64,000 bases of DNA, from positions 62,001 through 126,000 of the forward strand of contig NZ_SACT01000010.1 in the NCBI RefSeq assembly GCF_004016515.1, written 5' to 3'. This stretch comes from Rubrivivax albus (GTDB lineage Bacteria > Pseudomonadota > Gammaproteobacteria > Burkholderiales > Burkholderiaceae_C). The notes beneath the pieces were generated by a model. The model was not told the DNA's origin, searched no databases, and was given only the letters and a program-made list of their open reading frames with translations. The position numbers were made by a program, and so were the translations under genes. Positions 17,473 through 26,038 of this stretch are shown here, one piece after another (position 1 is the first letter of the stretch; each line of letters starts with the position of its first letter).

Positions 17473-18435
17473 TCAGCCGCCGAGGTCCAGCGCGCGCGAC
17501 GCGCCCTGCAGCGCCGGCGGCTGCGGCGCCACGATCAGCCAGGTGGGGATCGCCGACAGGTAGCCGTTGAAGCGCCCCTTGGCCTCGAAGCGGGCGCGGA
17601 ACGCCGAGTCGGCAAAGGCCGGTCCGAGCCGCGGCACGATGCCGCCGCCGATGTAGACACCGCCGCGCGCACCCAGCGTCAGCGCCAGGTTGCCGGCGAC
17701 GCTGCCCAGGAAGCCGCAGAAGAGGTCGATGGCCGTGCGGCAGGCGGCGTCCTGCCCGCCCAGACCGCGCTGGATCACGTCCGCCGGCTCCAGCGGCTCC
17801 GCCGCCTGCTCGTCCAGCGCACTGACAGCCGCATACAGGTTCACCAGGCCGGCACCCGACAGGACGCGCTCGGCCGACACGTGGCCGAAGCGCTGGCGCA
17901 GCCGCGCGATCACGGCAGACTCGCGGTCGTCCACAGGCGCCAGCGTGGCATGGCCGCCCTCGCCGGTCACGGCGTGGCGCCCACCGGGCAGCAGGCCCGC
18001 CATGCCCAGCCCGGTGCCCGGCCCGATCACGGCGCAGGCGGCCTGCGGGTCGGCCCGGCCGCCGCCGATGGGCTGCAGCACACTGGCCTCCAGCGTGGGC
18101 AAGGCCAGCGCCAGCGCCTCGAAGTCATTGACCACGCACAGCCGCTGCAGGCCGAGCTCGTCGCGCAGGGCCCGGATGGAGAACCGCCAGTGGTGGTTCG
18201 TCATGCGGATCTCGTCGCCCGCCACCGGGTTGGCGATGCCGATGGCCGCGGCCGCGGGCGCCGGCAGGCGCCACTGGCCCAGGTAGTGGCGCACCGCGTC
18301 GGCCAGGCCGGCATGGTCGCCACAGCGTTCGATGCCGATGTGCTCGATGGCCGCTGCCGGGGCGGACTGCCAGCCGAAACGGGCGTGGGTGCCACCCACG
18401 TCGCCGAGCAGGCGCGGGAAGCCGGGTTGTTGCAT
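17473..18435 (-). CDS. glk: Glucokinase
   Basis: 320 residues from ATG 18435. The Glk family marks are present: PRLLGDVGGTHARFGWQ at the N-terminus (phosphate 1), AIGIANPVAGDEIRMTNHHW, the catalytic region CVVNDFEALALALP, and AVIGPGTGLGMAGLLPGG followed by TGEGGHATLAP. It phosphorylates glucose with ATP. It is the last gene of an operon coming from the operator at 23478, 10 nt after the outer-membrane protein gene, so it should be induced with the glucan genes. It would capture the glucose released by beta-glucosidase and GH17/GH30 exo-enzymes in the cytoplasm. Confidence 0.93.
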   Translation of the reverse strand: MQQPGFPRLLGDVGGTHARFGWQSAPAAAIEHIGIERCGDHAGLADAVRHYLGQWRLPAPAAAAIGIANPVAGDEIRMTNHHWRFSIRALRDELGLQRLCVVNDFEALALALPTLEASVLQPIGGGRADPQAACAVIGPGTGLGMAGLLPGGRHAVTGEGGHATLAPVDDRESAVIARLRQRFGHVSAERVLSGAGLVNLYAAVSALDEQAAEPLEPADVIQRGLGGQDAACRTAIDLFCGFLGSVAGNLALTLGARGGVYIGGGIVPRLGPAFADSAFRARFEAKGRFNGYLSAIPTWLIVAPQPPALQGASRALDLGG

Positions 18436-18445
18436 GGTGGAAGCG

Positions 18446-19558
18446 TCAGAATTGGGCACGCAGCCCGGCGGTGAGCAGCGACAGGCGGCTGCCGAAGCGC
18501 CCGGCGGTGCTGCTGTTGTAGGTGACGGGCAGCTCGTTGAAGAACAGCCGTTCGCCCAGGTCGGCACGCAGGAAGAGCGCCCAGCCTGGCTGGAAGCGCC
18601 AACCCGCATCGAGCACGAGCTGGCGGTTGTGGGTGTAGGCCGAACGGCCGCGCTCGGCGACCACGTCGTCGACGCCGTCGCGCCGGATGCGGTGCCACAG
18701 GAAGCCGGCGGCCCAGGTCCAGGCCCCCGTCTCGCCCCGCAGGTTCACACCCCATTGCACGAACCGCCCCCGCCAGGCGATCTCGGCGGGCACGTCGACG
18801 CCGTAGCTACCGCTGCTGTCGAAGAACTGCTCGATCACGCCGCCCGGCGCATTGCAGGGCTCAGCCAGGGTGCCGAAGATGTCGTTGCCAGTGAACAGCA
18901 GGTCGTAGCTGCAGCCGTTGCGGCGGGTGGTGGCGGTGAGCCCGCCGTAGGACAGCCGGGTGTCGCCGACGCTGGCAAGCACCCCCAGTTCGAGTCCCGG
19001 CCGCAGCGTCCACGACGCGATGGCGTCGAGCTGCAGGGTGCGGTCCGCCGGGTCGCGGATGGTCACCGTGTCGAGCACGGCCCCGGGCACGCGCACCGGC
19101 GTCGTCGTCGCCGTCTCGCCGGCCCGGTGCCCCCAGGCCCCCAGCCGCAGCGCCATCGCCGGCAGACGGCTGCCCGCGGGCGGTTCGTGCCAGCGCCACT
19201 GGGCGGCGAGTTGCCAGCCGAGGTAGCGGTAGCGGTCGACGCCGTCGTCGAGTTCGCGCTGCGCCAGCGTGCCGGCGAGCCACCAGCCCGGCGCGGGTGC
19301 CCAGCCGCCGCTCAGGTGGGCCGCGCGGTAGTCACCGCGGGCGGCGCGGGCCGCCAGTTCGGGATCGTCCTCGGGGTCGGAGAAGTCGATGTGGCGGTTG
19401 ACGAAGGACAGGCCCGCCTCGAGCTGCGCCGCCGCGGCGGCCGAAGATGGCCCGGCCCGTTCCGGCCAGGCACCGAGCAGCGCGTCCAGCGGCGCGGCCG
19501 TGGCGCTGGCCACGGCCACGCTCAGCAGCGCGGGCCCCATGGCCCGCGCAACCGTCAT
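18446..19558 (-). CDS. Uncharacterised outer-membrane beta-barrel-like protein
   Basis: 370 residues from ATG 19558, beginning with a signal peptide (AMGPALLSVAVASATAA). The mature part alternates short amphipathic strands with many aromatic residues (for example WQLAAQWRWHEPP, GAWTWAAGFLWHRIR, WALFLRADLGERLFF) and ends in Phe (LSLLTAGLRAQF), the C-terminal signature for outer-membrane barrel assembly. I do not recognise a named family. It lies between an unknown lipoprotein and glucokinase in the operon driven from the 23478 operator, which suggests a role in glucan uptake or surface display. A transport function would be a guess. Confidence 0.65.
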   Translation of the reverse strand: MTVARAMGPALLSVAVASATAAPLDALLGAWPERAGPSSAAAAAQLEAGLSFVNRHIDFSDPEDDPELAARAARGDYRAAHLSGGWAPAPGWWLAGTLAQRELDDGVDRYRYLGWQLAAQWRWHEPPAGSRLPAMALRLGAWGHRAGETATTTPVRVPGAVLDTVTIRDPADRTLQLDAIASWTLRPGLELGVLASVGDTRLSYGGLTATTRRNGCSYDLLFTGNDIFGTLAEPCNAPGGVIEQFFDSSGSYGVDVPAEIAWRGRFVQWGVNLRGETGAWTWAAGFLWHRIRRDGVDDVVAERGRSAYTHNRQLVLDAGWRFQPGWALFLRADLGERLFFNELPVTYNSSTAGRFGSRLSLLTAGLRAQF

Positions 19559-19595
19559 GACCTGCGCCGCCGGCCAGCGAACGGGCCGGTGCACG

Positions 19596-21227
19596 TCAGT
19601 CGACCAGCGTGATCGTGCCCGTGAGCCCACGGCCCTCCACCGTCACGCTGGAAGTCACCGCACCAGCGCTGTTCAGGCCGGTCGGTACCGTCAGGCTCGC
19701 GGCCTCGAAGCGCGACCCGTCGGCATGCCGCAGGTCCAGCCCCGCCAGCACCAGCGACACCCGGTAGCTGCCGCGCAGCGCGTAGATGCCGGTGAAGTCG
19801 TTGCTGAGCTGGTTGATGGCGTAGTTGACGATGTTGCCCAGCGGGAAGCTGGTGACGTTGCCGCCGGTCTCGAAGCTGCCGGTGACGTTGCGAACGCCGT
19901 TGGCGAAGTCCACCACCGCCTTGCGGCGGCCGTCGGTGGACACGCCGTAGACGCGTGCCCGTGCCGTGCTGGGCACCGTCAGGCGCAGCACGTCGCCCAC
20001 GCGGGCCACGTCCACGCCGTCGATCAGCGCCAGGATGCTGCCCTGGCCACCGGCGGTCGTCTCCTGCATCGACACCGCCGCGCTGAGCTTCTGCCCGGCC
20101 ATCGGCGTGTAGTTCGCGGCCCGCGCCAGCGTGACCTCCAGCGTCAGCGGCTCGGCCAGCGGCCAGGGCACGCTGATGCCGTCGGCACTGGCAAAGGCGG
20201 CCAGGCTCAGCGCGGTGACGGCATTGCCGTTGACCAGGCGGAGGCTGTCGCCGGCAATCGCCAGATACGGGTCCACCAGTTCGACCAGCGTGGCCGCCAG
20301 CGCGGCGCTGCCGTCACCGGGCGCCGCCGACAGTTGCGCCGCGTTGGTGCGCACGAAGTCACCGACCACGGTGCTGCGCTGGGCGTCGGCCACCACGGCG
20401 GTCAGTTCGCTCGGCCCCGCGCCCAGGATGCGCTCGGCCTGCAGGGCCAGCGAGCCGGCCACCACCTGGGCCAGCGTGGCGGCGTTCACCGCCGGAGTCG
20501 GCGGAGCGATGCCGGCCACGGCCGACACGGCAGCCTGCACGATGGCGTCGACGACGCTGGGCGACACTGTCGTGCCGTTTCTCAGCACAGGGGGCGTACC
20601 CCCGTCGGCGGCGAGTTCAGCAGCAGCCGCCCGCGCAACGGCGGCATAGACGGCCCTTTGGGTGGCGGCATCGTCGACGCCGGCCAGTTCCAGCAGCACG
20701 CTGGCGGTGCCCTGCACGATCTGCTGCAGCGCCAGCGTGGCACGGTAGAGCTCGGGCTGCTGCAGCACGCCGTCGGTGGTGGCCGCCGGATCGGTGGTGG
20801 CCAGGCTGGTGTCGTCCGGCAGGCCCAGGGCCGCCAGCAGATCGGCCGCCGCCAGGCCTTCTGCCAGCAGCGTGGTCAGCGGCGACACCACGGTGGCGCC
20901 GGCAGGCGCCCTCAGAGTGCCGGTGAACGGCAGGCCGGTGTCGGCATTGGTGCCACCGGTGACGACCAGCGGCGCGTCGCAGGCGGGCGAGAAACCGAAG
21001 CGGCCGGCGGCGTCGGTGCCGGCACCGCGCTCGCCGGCGTCGGCCACCCCGTTGCCGTTGACGTCGCACAGCACGGTGGCGAACTGCAGGTAGCCGTCGA
21101 CGGCCACGCCGCTGCTGCTGGTCACGGGGGGGGTGTCGGTCACAGGCGGCGAACCGCCGCCACCGCCGCAGGAGGCGAGCAGGCAGGCCGCCGCCGCGGC
21201 GGGGATCACGCGATAGAGGTGTGTCAT
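19596..21227 (-). CDS. Lipoprotein of unknown function
   Basis: 543 residues. A signal peptide ends in a lipobox (CLLASC, Cys about residue 20) followed by a glycine linker, so it is a lipoprotein. Next comes a module resembling calcium-type or pre-albumin-like regions (CDVNGNGVADAGERGAGTDA, then FGFSPACDAPLVVTGG), a long alanine-rich helical middle, and a C-terminal beta-rich part containing RVYGVSTDGRRKAVVDFANG and GIYALRGSYRVSLVLAGLD. I do not recognise the whole. It is 79 nt after the surface-lipoprotein gene and 37 nt before the barrel protein, all minus strand. The context suggests a surface component of glucan capture. Confidence 0.62.
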   Translation of the reverse strand: MTHLYRVIPAAAAACLLASCGGGGGSPPVTDTPPVTSSSGVAVDGYLQFATVLCDVNGNGVADAGERGAGTDAAGRFGFSPACDAPLVVTGGTNADTGLPFTGTLRAPAGATVVSPLTTLLAEGLAAADLLAALGLPDDTSLATTDPAATTDGVLQQPELYRATLALQQIVQGTASVLLELAGVDDAATQRAVYAAVARAAAAELAADGGTPPVLRNGTTVSPSVVDAIVQAAVSAVAGIAPPTPAVNAATLAQVVAGSLALQAERILGAGPSELTAVVADAQRSTVVGDFVRTNAAQLSAAPGDGSAALAATLVELVDPYLAIAGDSLRLVNGNAVTALSLAAFASADGISVPWPLAEPLTLEVTLARAANYTPMAGQKLSAAVSMQETTAGGQGSILALIDGVDVARVGDVLRLTVPSTARARVYGVSTDGRRKAVVDFANGVRNVTGSFETGGNVTSFPLGNIVNYAINQLSNDFTGIYALRGSYRVSLVLAGLDLRHADGSRFEAASLTVPTGLNSAGAVTSSVTVEGRGLTGTITLVD

Positions 21228-21306
21228 GGTGAGGTCCTGGCGGGGTGGCGGTCGAAGGTCCGGCACGGACGGCACGATGGCCCAGGCCACCGCGCCGTCC
21301 ACGCGC

Positions 21307-23388
21307 TCACTCGAAGCGGATGCCGCCCTTGATCACCAGCGTGGTCGGGTAGACGCCGGCGCCGTTGGCGGCCGACAGGTTGGCGCCGGTGTTCATGGTG
21401 CCATCGCTGACCGCTGCACCACCGCCGGCCGCCTGGAACGACACCTGCGACACCGGCTCGGAGGCCAGCACCGAGGTTGCGGTCAGGCCAGCCACACCGC
21501 AGTTCTGCACCACGGCGAACTCGCTGAGGTTCAGGGCGTAGGCCGCGGAATCGGCGGACGTGGGCGTGACGACCTTGCGCAGCTGGATGTGGCAGGGGTT
21601 GCCGTTGACCGTGTACAGCTTGCCCATGTCGAACTGGACCATGAAGTTGTTCGTCGTCGTGCCGTACCACTCCGGGTTCGGGTTGAAGTTGAACTTGATC
21701 TGTGTCTGGCCGTTCAACTGCATCCCCGGGGTGTCCGCGGAGGCACTCAGGCCGCCGGTGACACCCGGCGCCTGCACATAGATGCCGGCGTACAGGGCCG
21801 AGGCCGGGGTCGGCGTCTGGTAGTAGTAGAAGAAGTACGAGTCCGCCGCCGCGACGTTCGGCGACACGTCGCCACCGCCACCGCAGTTCTCGGGGGCACC
21901 GTTACAGCCGAAGTTGTCGAGGTTGCTGCCGCTGAAACCGCCGTACTCGCCGCCCTCCACCGTGCGGGCACCGCCGGCGAAGCCCGACGAGAAGACCAGC
22001 GGGCCCGCGCCGCCACCGCCGCCACCCGCTGCGGCCAGCAGCGTGATGGTGTCGAAGTAGTAAGCCTGCCCCGGAGGCGCGTCCACCGTGCCCAGGTTGG
22101 GCAGCAGCACGATCTTGTTGTAGGTCTTGCTGACGTCCAGCCCGCTGAAGGTCCAGGTCAGCGTCTGCCAGCCCTGCACCACCGTCTCGTTGGCCTGCGT
22201 GTCGCCGGAGTTGGCCCCGTCGGGCCCCTCGAGCTTCAGCACCATCGGGATGCCGGCGGTGGGCGAGTAGACCTCGGCCGAGATCGTGCGACGATCGGCC
22301 GCCACCGGCACCGTGGTCTCGATGATCCCCAGCGCATAGACCTGCCCACCCGAGCGCAGCACCTTGAAGCTGTTGCCGCTGCCGCCACCGGCAGGACCAG
22401 CCTCGATCGCACTGCCTTCGGCGCCCTCGAAACCCGCGACCGGGGGCGACACGTCCTCGAAGTTCGCGATCACCGTGCCTTCGGCCACCGGCGGTGCGGC
22501 AGCGTCGAGCAGCGTGATGGCATCGAAGAAGTAGGCCTGTCCGGGTGGCGCGTCGACCGTACCCAGGTTGGGCAGCAGCACGATCTTGTTGTAGGTCTTG
22601 CTGACGTCGGTGCCGGTGAAGGTCCAGGTCAGGGTCTGCCAGCCCTGCACCACCGTCTCGTTGGCCTGCACGTCGCCGGAGTTGGCTCCGTCCGGGCCCT
22701 CGATCTTCAGGACCATGGGGATGCCGGCGGTCGGCGAGTACACCTGGGCGGAGATGGTGCGCCGCGTGTCGCTCACCGGCACGGCGGTCTCGATGATGCC
22801 CAGCGCGTAAACCTGGCCGCCCGAGCGCAGCACCTTGAAGCTGTTGCCGCTGCCGCCACCGGCGGGCCCGGCCTCCACGGCGCTACCTTCGGCACCCTCG
22901 AAGCCGGCCACCGGAGGCGAGACGTCGTCGAAGTTCGCCAGCACCGTGCCACCGGACGGCGGCGCCGTCTGGGTGTCGAAGGCCTGGGTGGCGGTGGCCT
23001 CGGCCACGTTGTCGTTGTTGGCCAGATCGCGGAACTTGGCCGCGGCCACGCTCACGCTGATCGTGCCGGCGGTGTCGGCCGGGGGCGTCACGGCCAGGGT
23101 GTAGACGGTGTCGCTGACCTTGGTCAGCGTGCCGGCCGTGCCGCCGGTGACGAGCACGTCCTCGGCGACGAAGCTCTCGCCGACGTCCTCGCTGAAGGTG
23201 AAGGTGAAGGTGACCACACCACCGGCGGTGGCGGCCGAGACGTCGTCGGTGATGGCGACGGTCGGCGGCACGGTGTCCGGCGGCGGATCGACGTCGCCGC
23301 CACCGCAGGCCGCAACGAGGGCCGCCACCGCCAGTGCAGCGGCGCTGCGGGTCAGGGCGCGGGAAGAAACGCGAGGTGACGTGTGCAT
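21307..23388 (-). CDS. Surface lipoprotein with Ig-like domain and duplicated beta-sandwich domains (possible glucan-binding protein)
   Basis: 693 residues from ATG 23388, with a lipobox ALVAAC. Residues about 30-140 are a bacterial Ig-like domain (TVPPTVAITDDVS). Residues 147-303 and 304-460 are two copies of a beta-sandwich-like module, about 90 percent identical by eye. A different C-terminal domain follows, rich in Tyr and Trp (YFFYYYQTPTP, NPNPEWYGTTTNNFMVQFDM). No hydrolase motif was found. First gene of the operon ending in glk, behind a perfect LacI-type operator. Position, lipid anchor and repeated binding-like modules suggest capture of beta-1,3-glucan at the cell surface, like the surface glycan-binding proteins of Bacteroidetes. 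This is inference; binding has not been shown for this family as far as I know. Confidence 0.62.
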   Translation of the reverse strand: MHTSPRVSSRALTRSAAALAVAALVAACGGGDVDPPPDTVPPTVAITDDVSAATAGGVVTFTFTFSEDVGESFVAEDVLVTGGTAGTLTKVSDTVYTLAVTPPADTAGTISVSVAAAKFRDLANNDNVAEATATQAFDTQTAPPSGGTVLANFDDVSPPVAGFEGAEGSAVEAGPAGGGSGNSFKVLRSGGQVYALGIIETAVPVSDTRRTISAQVYSPTAGIPMVLKIEGPDGANSGDVQANETVVQGWQTLTWTFTGTDVSKTYNKIVLLPNLGTVDAPPGQAYFFDAITLLDAAAPPVAEGTVIANFEDVSPPVAGFEGAEGSAIEAGPAGGGSGNSFKVLRSGGQVYALGIIETTVPVAADRRTISAEVYSPTAGIPMVLKLEGPDGANSGDTQANETVVQGWQTLTWTFSGLDVSKTYNKIVLLPNLGTVDAPPGQAYYFDTITLLAAAGGGGGGAGPLVFSSGFAGGARTVEGGEYGGFSGSNLDNFGCNGAPENCGGGGDVSPNVAAADSYFFYYYQTPTPASALYAGIYVQAPGVTGGLSASADTPGMQLNGQTQIKFNFNPNPEWYGTTTNNFMVQFDMGKLYTVNGNPCHIQLRKVVTPTSADSAAYALNLSEFAVVQNCGVAGLTATSVLASEPVSQVSFQAAGGGAAVSDGTMNTGANLSAANGAGVYPTTLVIKGGIRFE
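22032..22950 (-). repeat. Tandem 471-bp duplication inside the surface lipoprotein gene
   Basis: Two direct copies, about 22480-22950 and about 22032-22479, are offset by 471 bp (157 codons) and nearly identical in both DNA and protein. By eye there are about 14 amino-acid changes in about 150. Long identical stretches, such as the one coding for SFKVLRSGGQVYALGIIET, point to a recent duplication or gene conversion. Confidence 0.85.
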
Positions 23389-23475
23389 GGTGGTTCGTCC
23401 TGTCGGTGTAGAGCTGGCGCGGCGGGCGCCATCCATCGAGATGCCGGCGGCCTGTCTCCAGCCGGCGTGAAGCAA

Positions 23476-23504
23476 TCTGAAAGCGCTTTCATGCAGCATA
23501 TCAA
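23476..23504 (-). promoter_or_regulatory. LacI-type operator A and promoter of the lipoprotein-glk operon
   Basis: TGAAAGCGCTTTCA (23478-23491) is a perfect 14-bp palindrome, 87 bp before the lipoprotein ATG. On the minus strand a -35-like TTGATA (23504-23499) precedes it and a weak -10 (TTCAGA at 23481-23476) overlaps its far end, so the operator sits where a repressor would block RNA polymerase. Confidence 0.7.
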
Positions 23505-23540
23505 TGTCTCGCCGCATGGATGTTCTGGATTACCCGAGTC

Positions 23541-25835
23541 TCAGCGGGCGGCCGGCGCCGAAGACACCAGTTCGCCGGGCGGCACGCTCAGAGACTTGCC
23601 GTCGCTGAAGCGCACCGTGATGGGCGCGCGGCTGGCGTTGTAGGCCAAGTGGGTGCGCGTGCCATCTGGATTGCGGAACACGGCGTAGAAGGTGCTGTCC
23701 GCGGTGACGCTGAAGTCCGGCGTACCCATCTGCTGCAGGCTGAGCATCCAGTGCAGCGTGTGCGTGCGCGTCTCGCCCAGTTCCACCGCACCCCAGCGCT
23801 CCCAGCCGGCCAGGGCCTTGGCCGGGTCGGCCAGGGCCAGGTACTTGCCGAAGATGTCGCCCCAGATGTCCTTGGGCAGGCGGCCGTAGTTCTTGCCGCG
23901 GCCCAGCCAGGTGGCCACGTCGGACTCCAGCGTGCCCAGGTTCTTGGCGATGTACTCCGGGTAGCGGCCCAGGTAGGCCGAGGCCGTGGTCACCGGCAGC
24001 AGGTTGATGCCCTTGATCTGCCGCGGCTCGTCGGTCCACCAGGTGTTGTGGGCGTACTTGCCGCTGAAGAGCATGCTGGTCTCCACGTGCTTGTACTCGG
24101 GCGGGAAGACGAGGCCATGGATGTCGAACCAGTAGTGCTGGATGGCCTCGGTCTCGGTCGTGTACATCCAGATGCCCAGGTCGCGCAGCGCCGTGTCGCC
24201 GTGCAGCTCGCCCCACAGGATCAGGCCGGCCCAGGCGTTGATGGCCTCCGACGAGCTTTCCTGGTTGTTGCCCCAGGGGCCCAGGCCGATGCCCGACGCC
24301 CACGAGTGGCCCTCGTAGGGGTCGAAGTTGCGAAGGAACGGGAAGTCGCTGCCGCCCCGCTCGGTGCCGGCGATGTCGCGCACCAGCAGGTCCACCAGGC
24401 CACCCCAGCGGTCCTTGGCCGCCCAGGCCGGGTCGCGCAGGCCGATCTCGGCGATGGCGCGGATCCAGTAGCCGTAGTGGAAGTGGTGGTCGTTCATCTG
24501 CACGACGCTGAAGTACTCCTCCGGGTAGCCCAGCAGCGTGCCCAGGGTCTTGTCGTGCACGAAGTAGGTCTTGCGGCTCTCGCCGGAGAACCATTCCTCG
24601 ACACGCTCCTTGAGCCGCTCGAGCAGGGCGTCGCGCGCGGCCATGTCGCCCTGCGCCTCGGCCACGTCCATCAGCTTGACCAGGCGCTGCAGCCCCTTGC
24701 CCTGCCAGTAGGGCCCCTCGCCTTCCACCAGCAGCAGGCGGCGCGCGTCACGCACGTCCTTCTTCATCACGTCGGCCAGCGTGTCGCTGAACTTCGACGG
24801 GCCGACCGCAGGCCAGCGCGGCACGAAGCTGGCGTAGGTGGCGGTGGTGGTGAACTCGGGGGCGGCGAGCAGGTGCAGCTTGCCGCGGATGGTGTCGTAG
24901 GCTGGACCCAGACGGCCAGCCACGCTGGCGTTTCGGAACCAGTGGTGCGGGTACAAGCCGAGCAGCGGCGTGGCCTGGCTGCCCTCCATGGCCTTCGTCT
25001 TCGCGCTGAAGCGCGTCTCGACACGGCTGGCCGCCGGGTCGTAGCGCCAGTCGACGCGGGTCTCCTCCAGGAACGCCCAGGCGTGCTCGGTCAGCAGCTT
25101 CAGCGACGCCGGCGTCGCATCCGGCAAGGCCGCCACAGCGGCATGGCTGGCGCCAGCCGGCATGCGCGCCACCCACACGGTGTCGGACGTGCGCTCCCAG
25201 CGGGCGCCGCTCGGGCCGAACAGGGCATAGGCCCGCGGGCCGACCTTCAGCGCCAGCACCCGCGGGTCCCGCCCGTCGTCCAGCCGCTCGCCGGCGGCGG
25301 GCAGCGTCACCCTCAGGTCGCCGCGCGTCAGGCGCAGCTGCGCGTACGGGCTGCCATGGGCCACGGTCACGCGCATGTCGTCGGCGCCGCGTGCGAACGA
25401 GATGTCGATCGACCAGTCGTTGGCCTTGGCCAGCTTGGCTTGCCCCGGCTCGAAGGCCACGGGCGCGATCAGCAGCGGGTCGGCGTGCGGGTAGTGCACC
25501 TCCACGTCCAGCCGCTCGCTCGGGACGATGGTCTTCACCGGCAGCGAGAACTCCAGGCCGGCCTTGACCGTGCGCACGCTGACCGGGATCGCATAGATGG
25601 GGTCCGGCGTCTCGTTGAAGATGAGCGTGCTGTACCACTGGTTGGTCTGTGCTGCCGTCTTCAGCAGGGCCTCGGTGCGGAACGGCGCCGCCGGCGGGCG
25701 GGCCTCGCTGCCCTTGGGCGCCAGGAAGTAGGTGGCAGCACCCAGCTTGACGGGCTGCGCCTGGGCGGACAGACCCAGCGCCAGGGCGGCGGCACCCACC
25801 CAGGGCGCCAGGCGGCGGAGGCTCGACCAGATCAT
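23541..25835 (-). CDS. GH81 endo-beta-1,3-glucanase
   Basis: 764 residues with a cleavable signal peptide (WVGAAALALGLSAQAQ), so exported. The N-terminal beta-sandwich region runs to about residue 280, followed by the (alpha/alpha)6 domain. GH81 marks are QMNDHHFHYGYWIRAIAE, NFDPYEGHSWASG and GNNQESSSEAINAW, with candidate acidic residues Glu526 and Glu530 in the last. GH81 enzymes cut internal beta-1,3-linkages in laminarin, curdlan, callose and fungal glucan by inversion. A Shine-Dalgarno (AAGGAG) precedes the ATG. It has its own operator (B), so it is probably a separate transcript facing the porin operon. No binding module is attached. Confidence 0.93.
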   Translation of the reverse strand: MIWSSLRRLAPWVGAAALALGLSAQAQPVKLGAATYFLAPKGSEARPPAAPFRTEALLKTAAQTNQWYSTLIFNETPDPIYAIPVSVRTVKAGLEFSLPVKTIVPSERLDVEVHYPHADPLLIAPVAFEPGQAKLAKANDWSIDISFARGADDMRVTVAHGSPYAQLRLTRGDLRVTLPAAGERLDDGRDPRVLALKVGPRAYALFGPSGARWERTSDTVWVARMPAGASHAAVAALPDATPASLKLLTEHAWAFLEETRVDWRYDPAASRVETRFSAKTKAMEGSQATPLLGLYPHHWFRNASVAGRLGPAYDTIRGKLHLLAAPEFTTTATYASFVPRWPAVGPSKFSDTLADVMKKDVRDARRLLLVEGEGPYWQGKGLQRLVKLMDVAEAQGDMAARDALLERLKERVEEWFSGESRKTYFVHDKTLGTLLGYPEEYFSVVQMNDHHFHYGYWIRAIAEIGLRDPAWAAKDRWGGLVDLLVRDIAGTERGGSDFPFLRNFDPYEGHSWASGIGLGPWGNNQESSSEAINAWAGLILWGELHGDTALRDLGIWMYTTETEAIQHYWFDIHGLVFPPEYKHVETSMLFSGKYAHNTWWTDEPRQIKGINLLPVTTASAYLGRYPEYIAKNLGTLESDVATWLGRGKNYGRLPKDIWGDIFGKYLALADPAKALAGWERWGAVELGETRTHTLHWMLSLQQMGTPDFSVTADSTFYAVFRNPDGTRTHLAYNASRAPITVRFSDGKSLSVPPGELVSSAPAAR

Positions 25836-25870
25836 GCGCGGACTCCTTGCAATCGCGACAACGTGCGAAG

Positions 25871-25898
25871 ATTCTGCATGAAAGCGCTTTCACAACAA
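25871..25898 (-). promoter_or_regulatory. LacI-type operator B and GH81 promoter
   Basis: TGAAAGCGCTTTCA (25879-25892) lies 44 bp before the GH81 ATG. On the minus strand a -35-like TTGTTG (25898-25893) and a -10-like CAGAAT (25876-25871) are separated by a 16-bp spacer that contains the operator exactly. Repression by the LacI-family protein encoded at 47829 is inferred. Confidence 0.7.
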
Positions 25899-25974
25899 CA
25901 TCTGGTTTACCCGGATCCGCCGTCAGGCCGGGTCGAAATCGCGCAACCAAGGGTAATCACGCAGGCCCATGGCG

Positions 25975-26019
25975 TTGACGTTGACGGGCCGGGGGAACTA
26001 TCCTTTGAAAGCGCTTTCA
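25975..26019 (+). promoter_or_regulatory. LacI-type operator C and porin-operon promoter
   Basis: TGAAAGCGCTTTCA (26006-26019) is 20 bp before the porin ATG. A repeated TTGACG (25975-25980 and 25981-25986) offers -35 choices, with a -10-like TATCCT at 26000-26005 directly touching the operator; spacing is 19 or 13 bp, so the -35 is uncertain. Operator centres B and C are 127 bp apart, about 12 helical turns. Confidence 0.65.
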
Positions 26020-26038
26020 CGCTGTCAAGGCTGAACCC

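Noticed and set aside
22032-22950. Tandem repeat as a possible assembly artefact
   Set aside because: The copies differ at several codons and keep the frame, which an assembly duplication would not produce.
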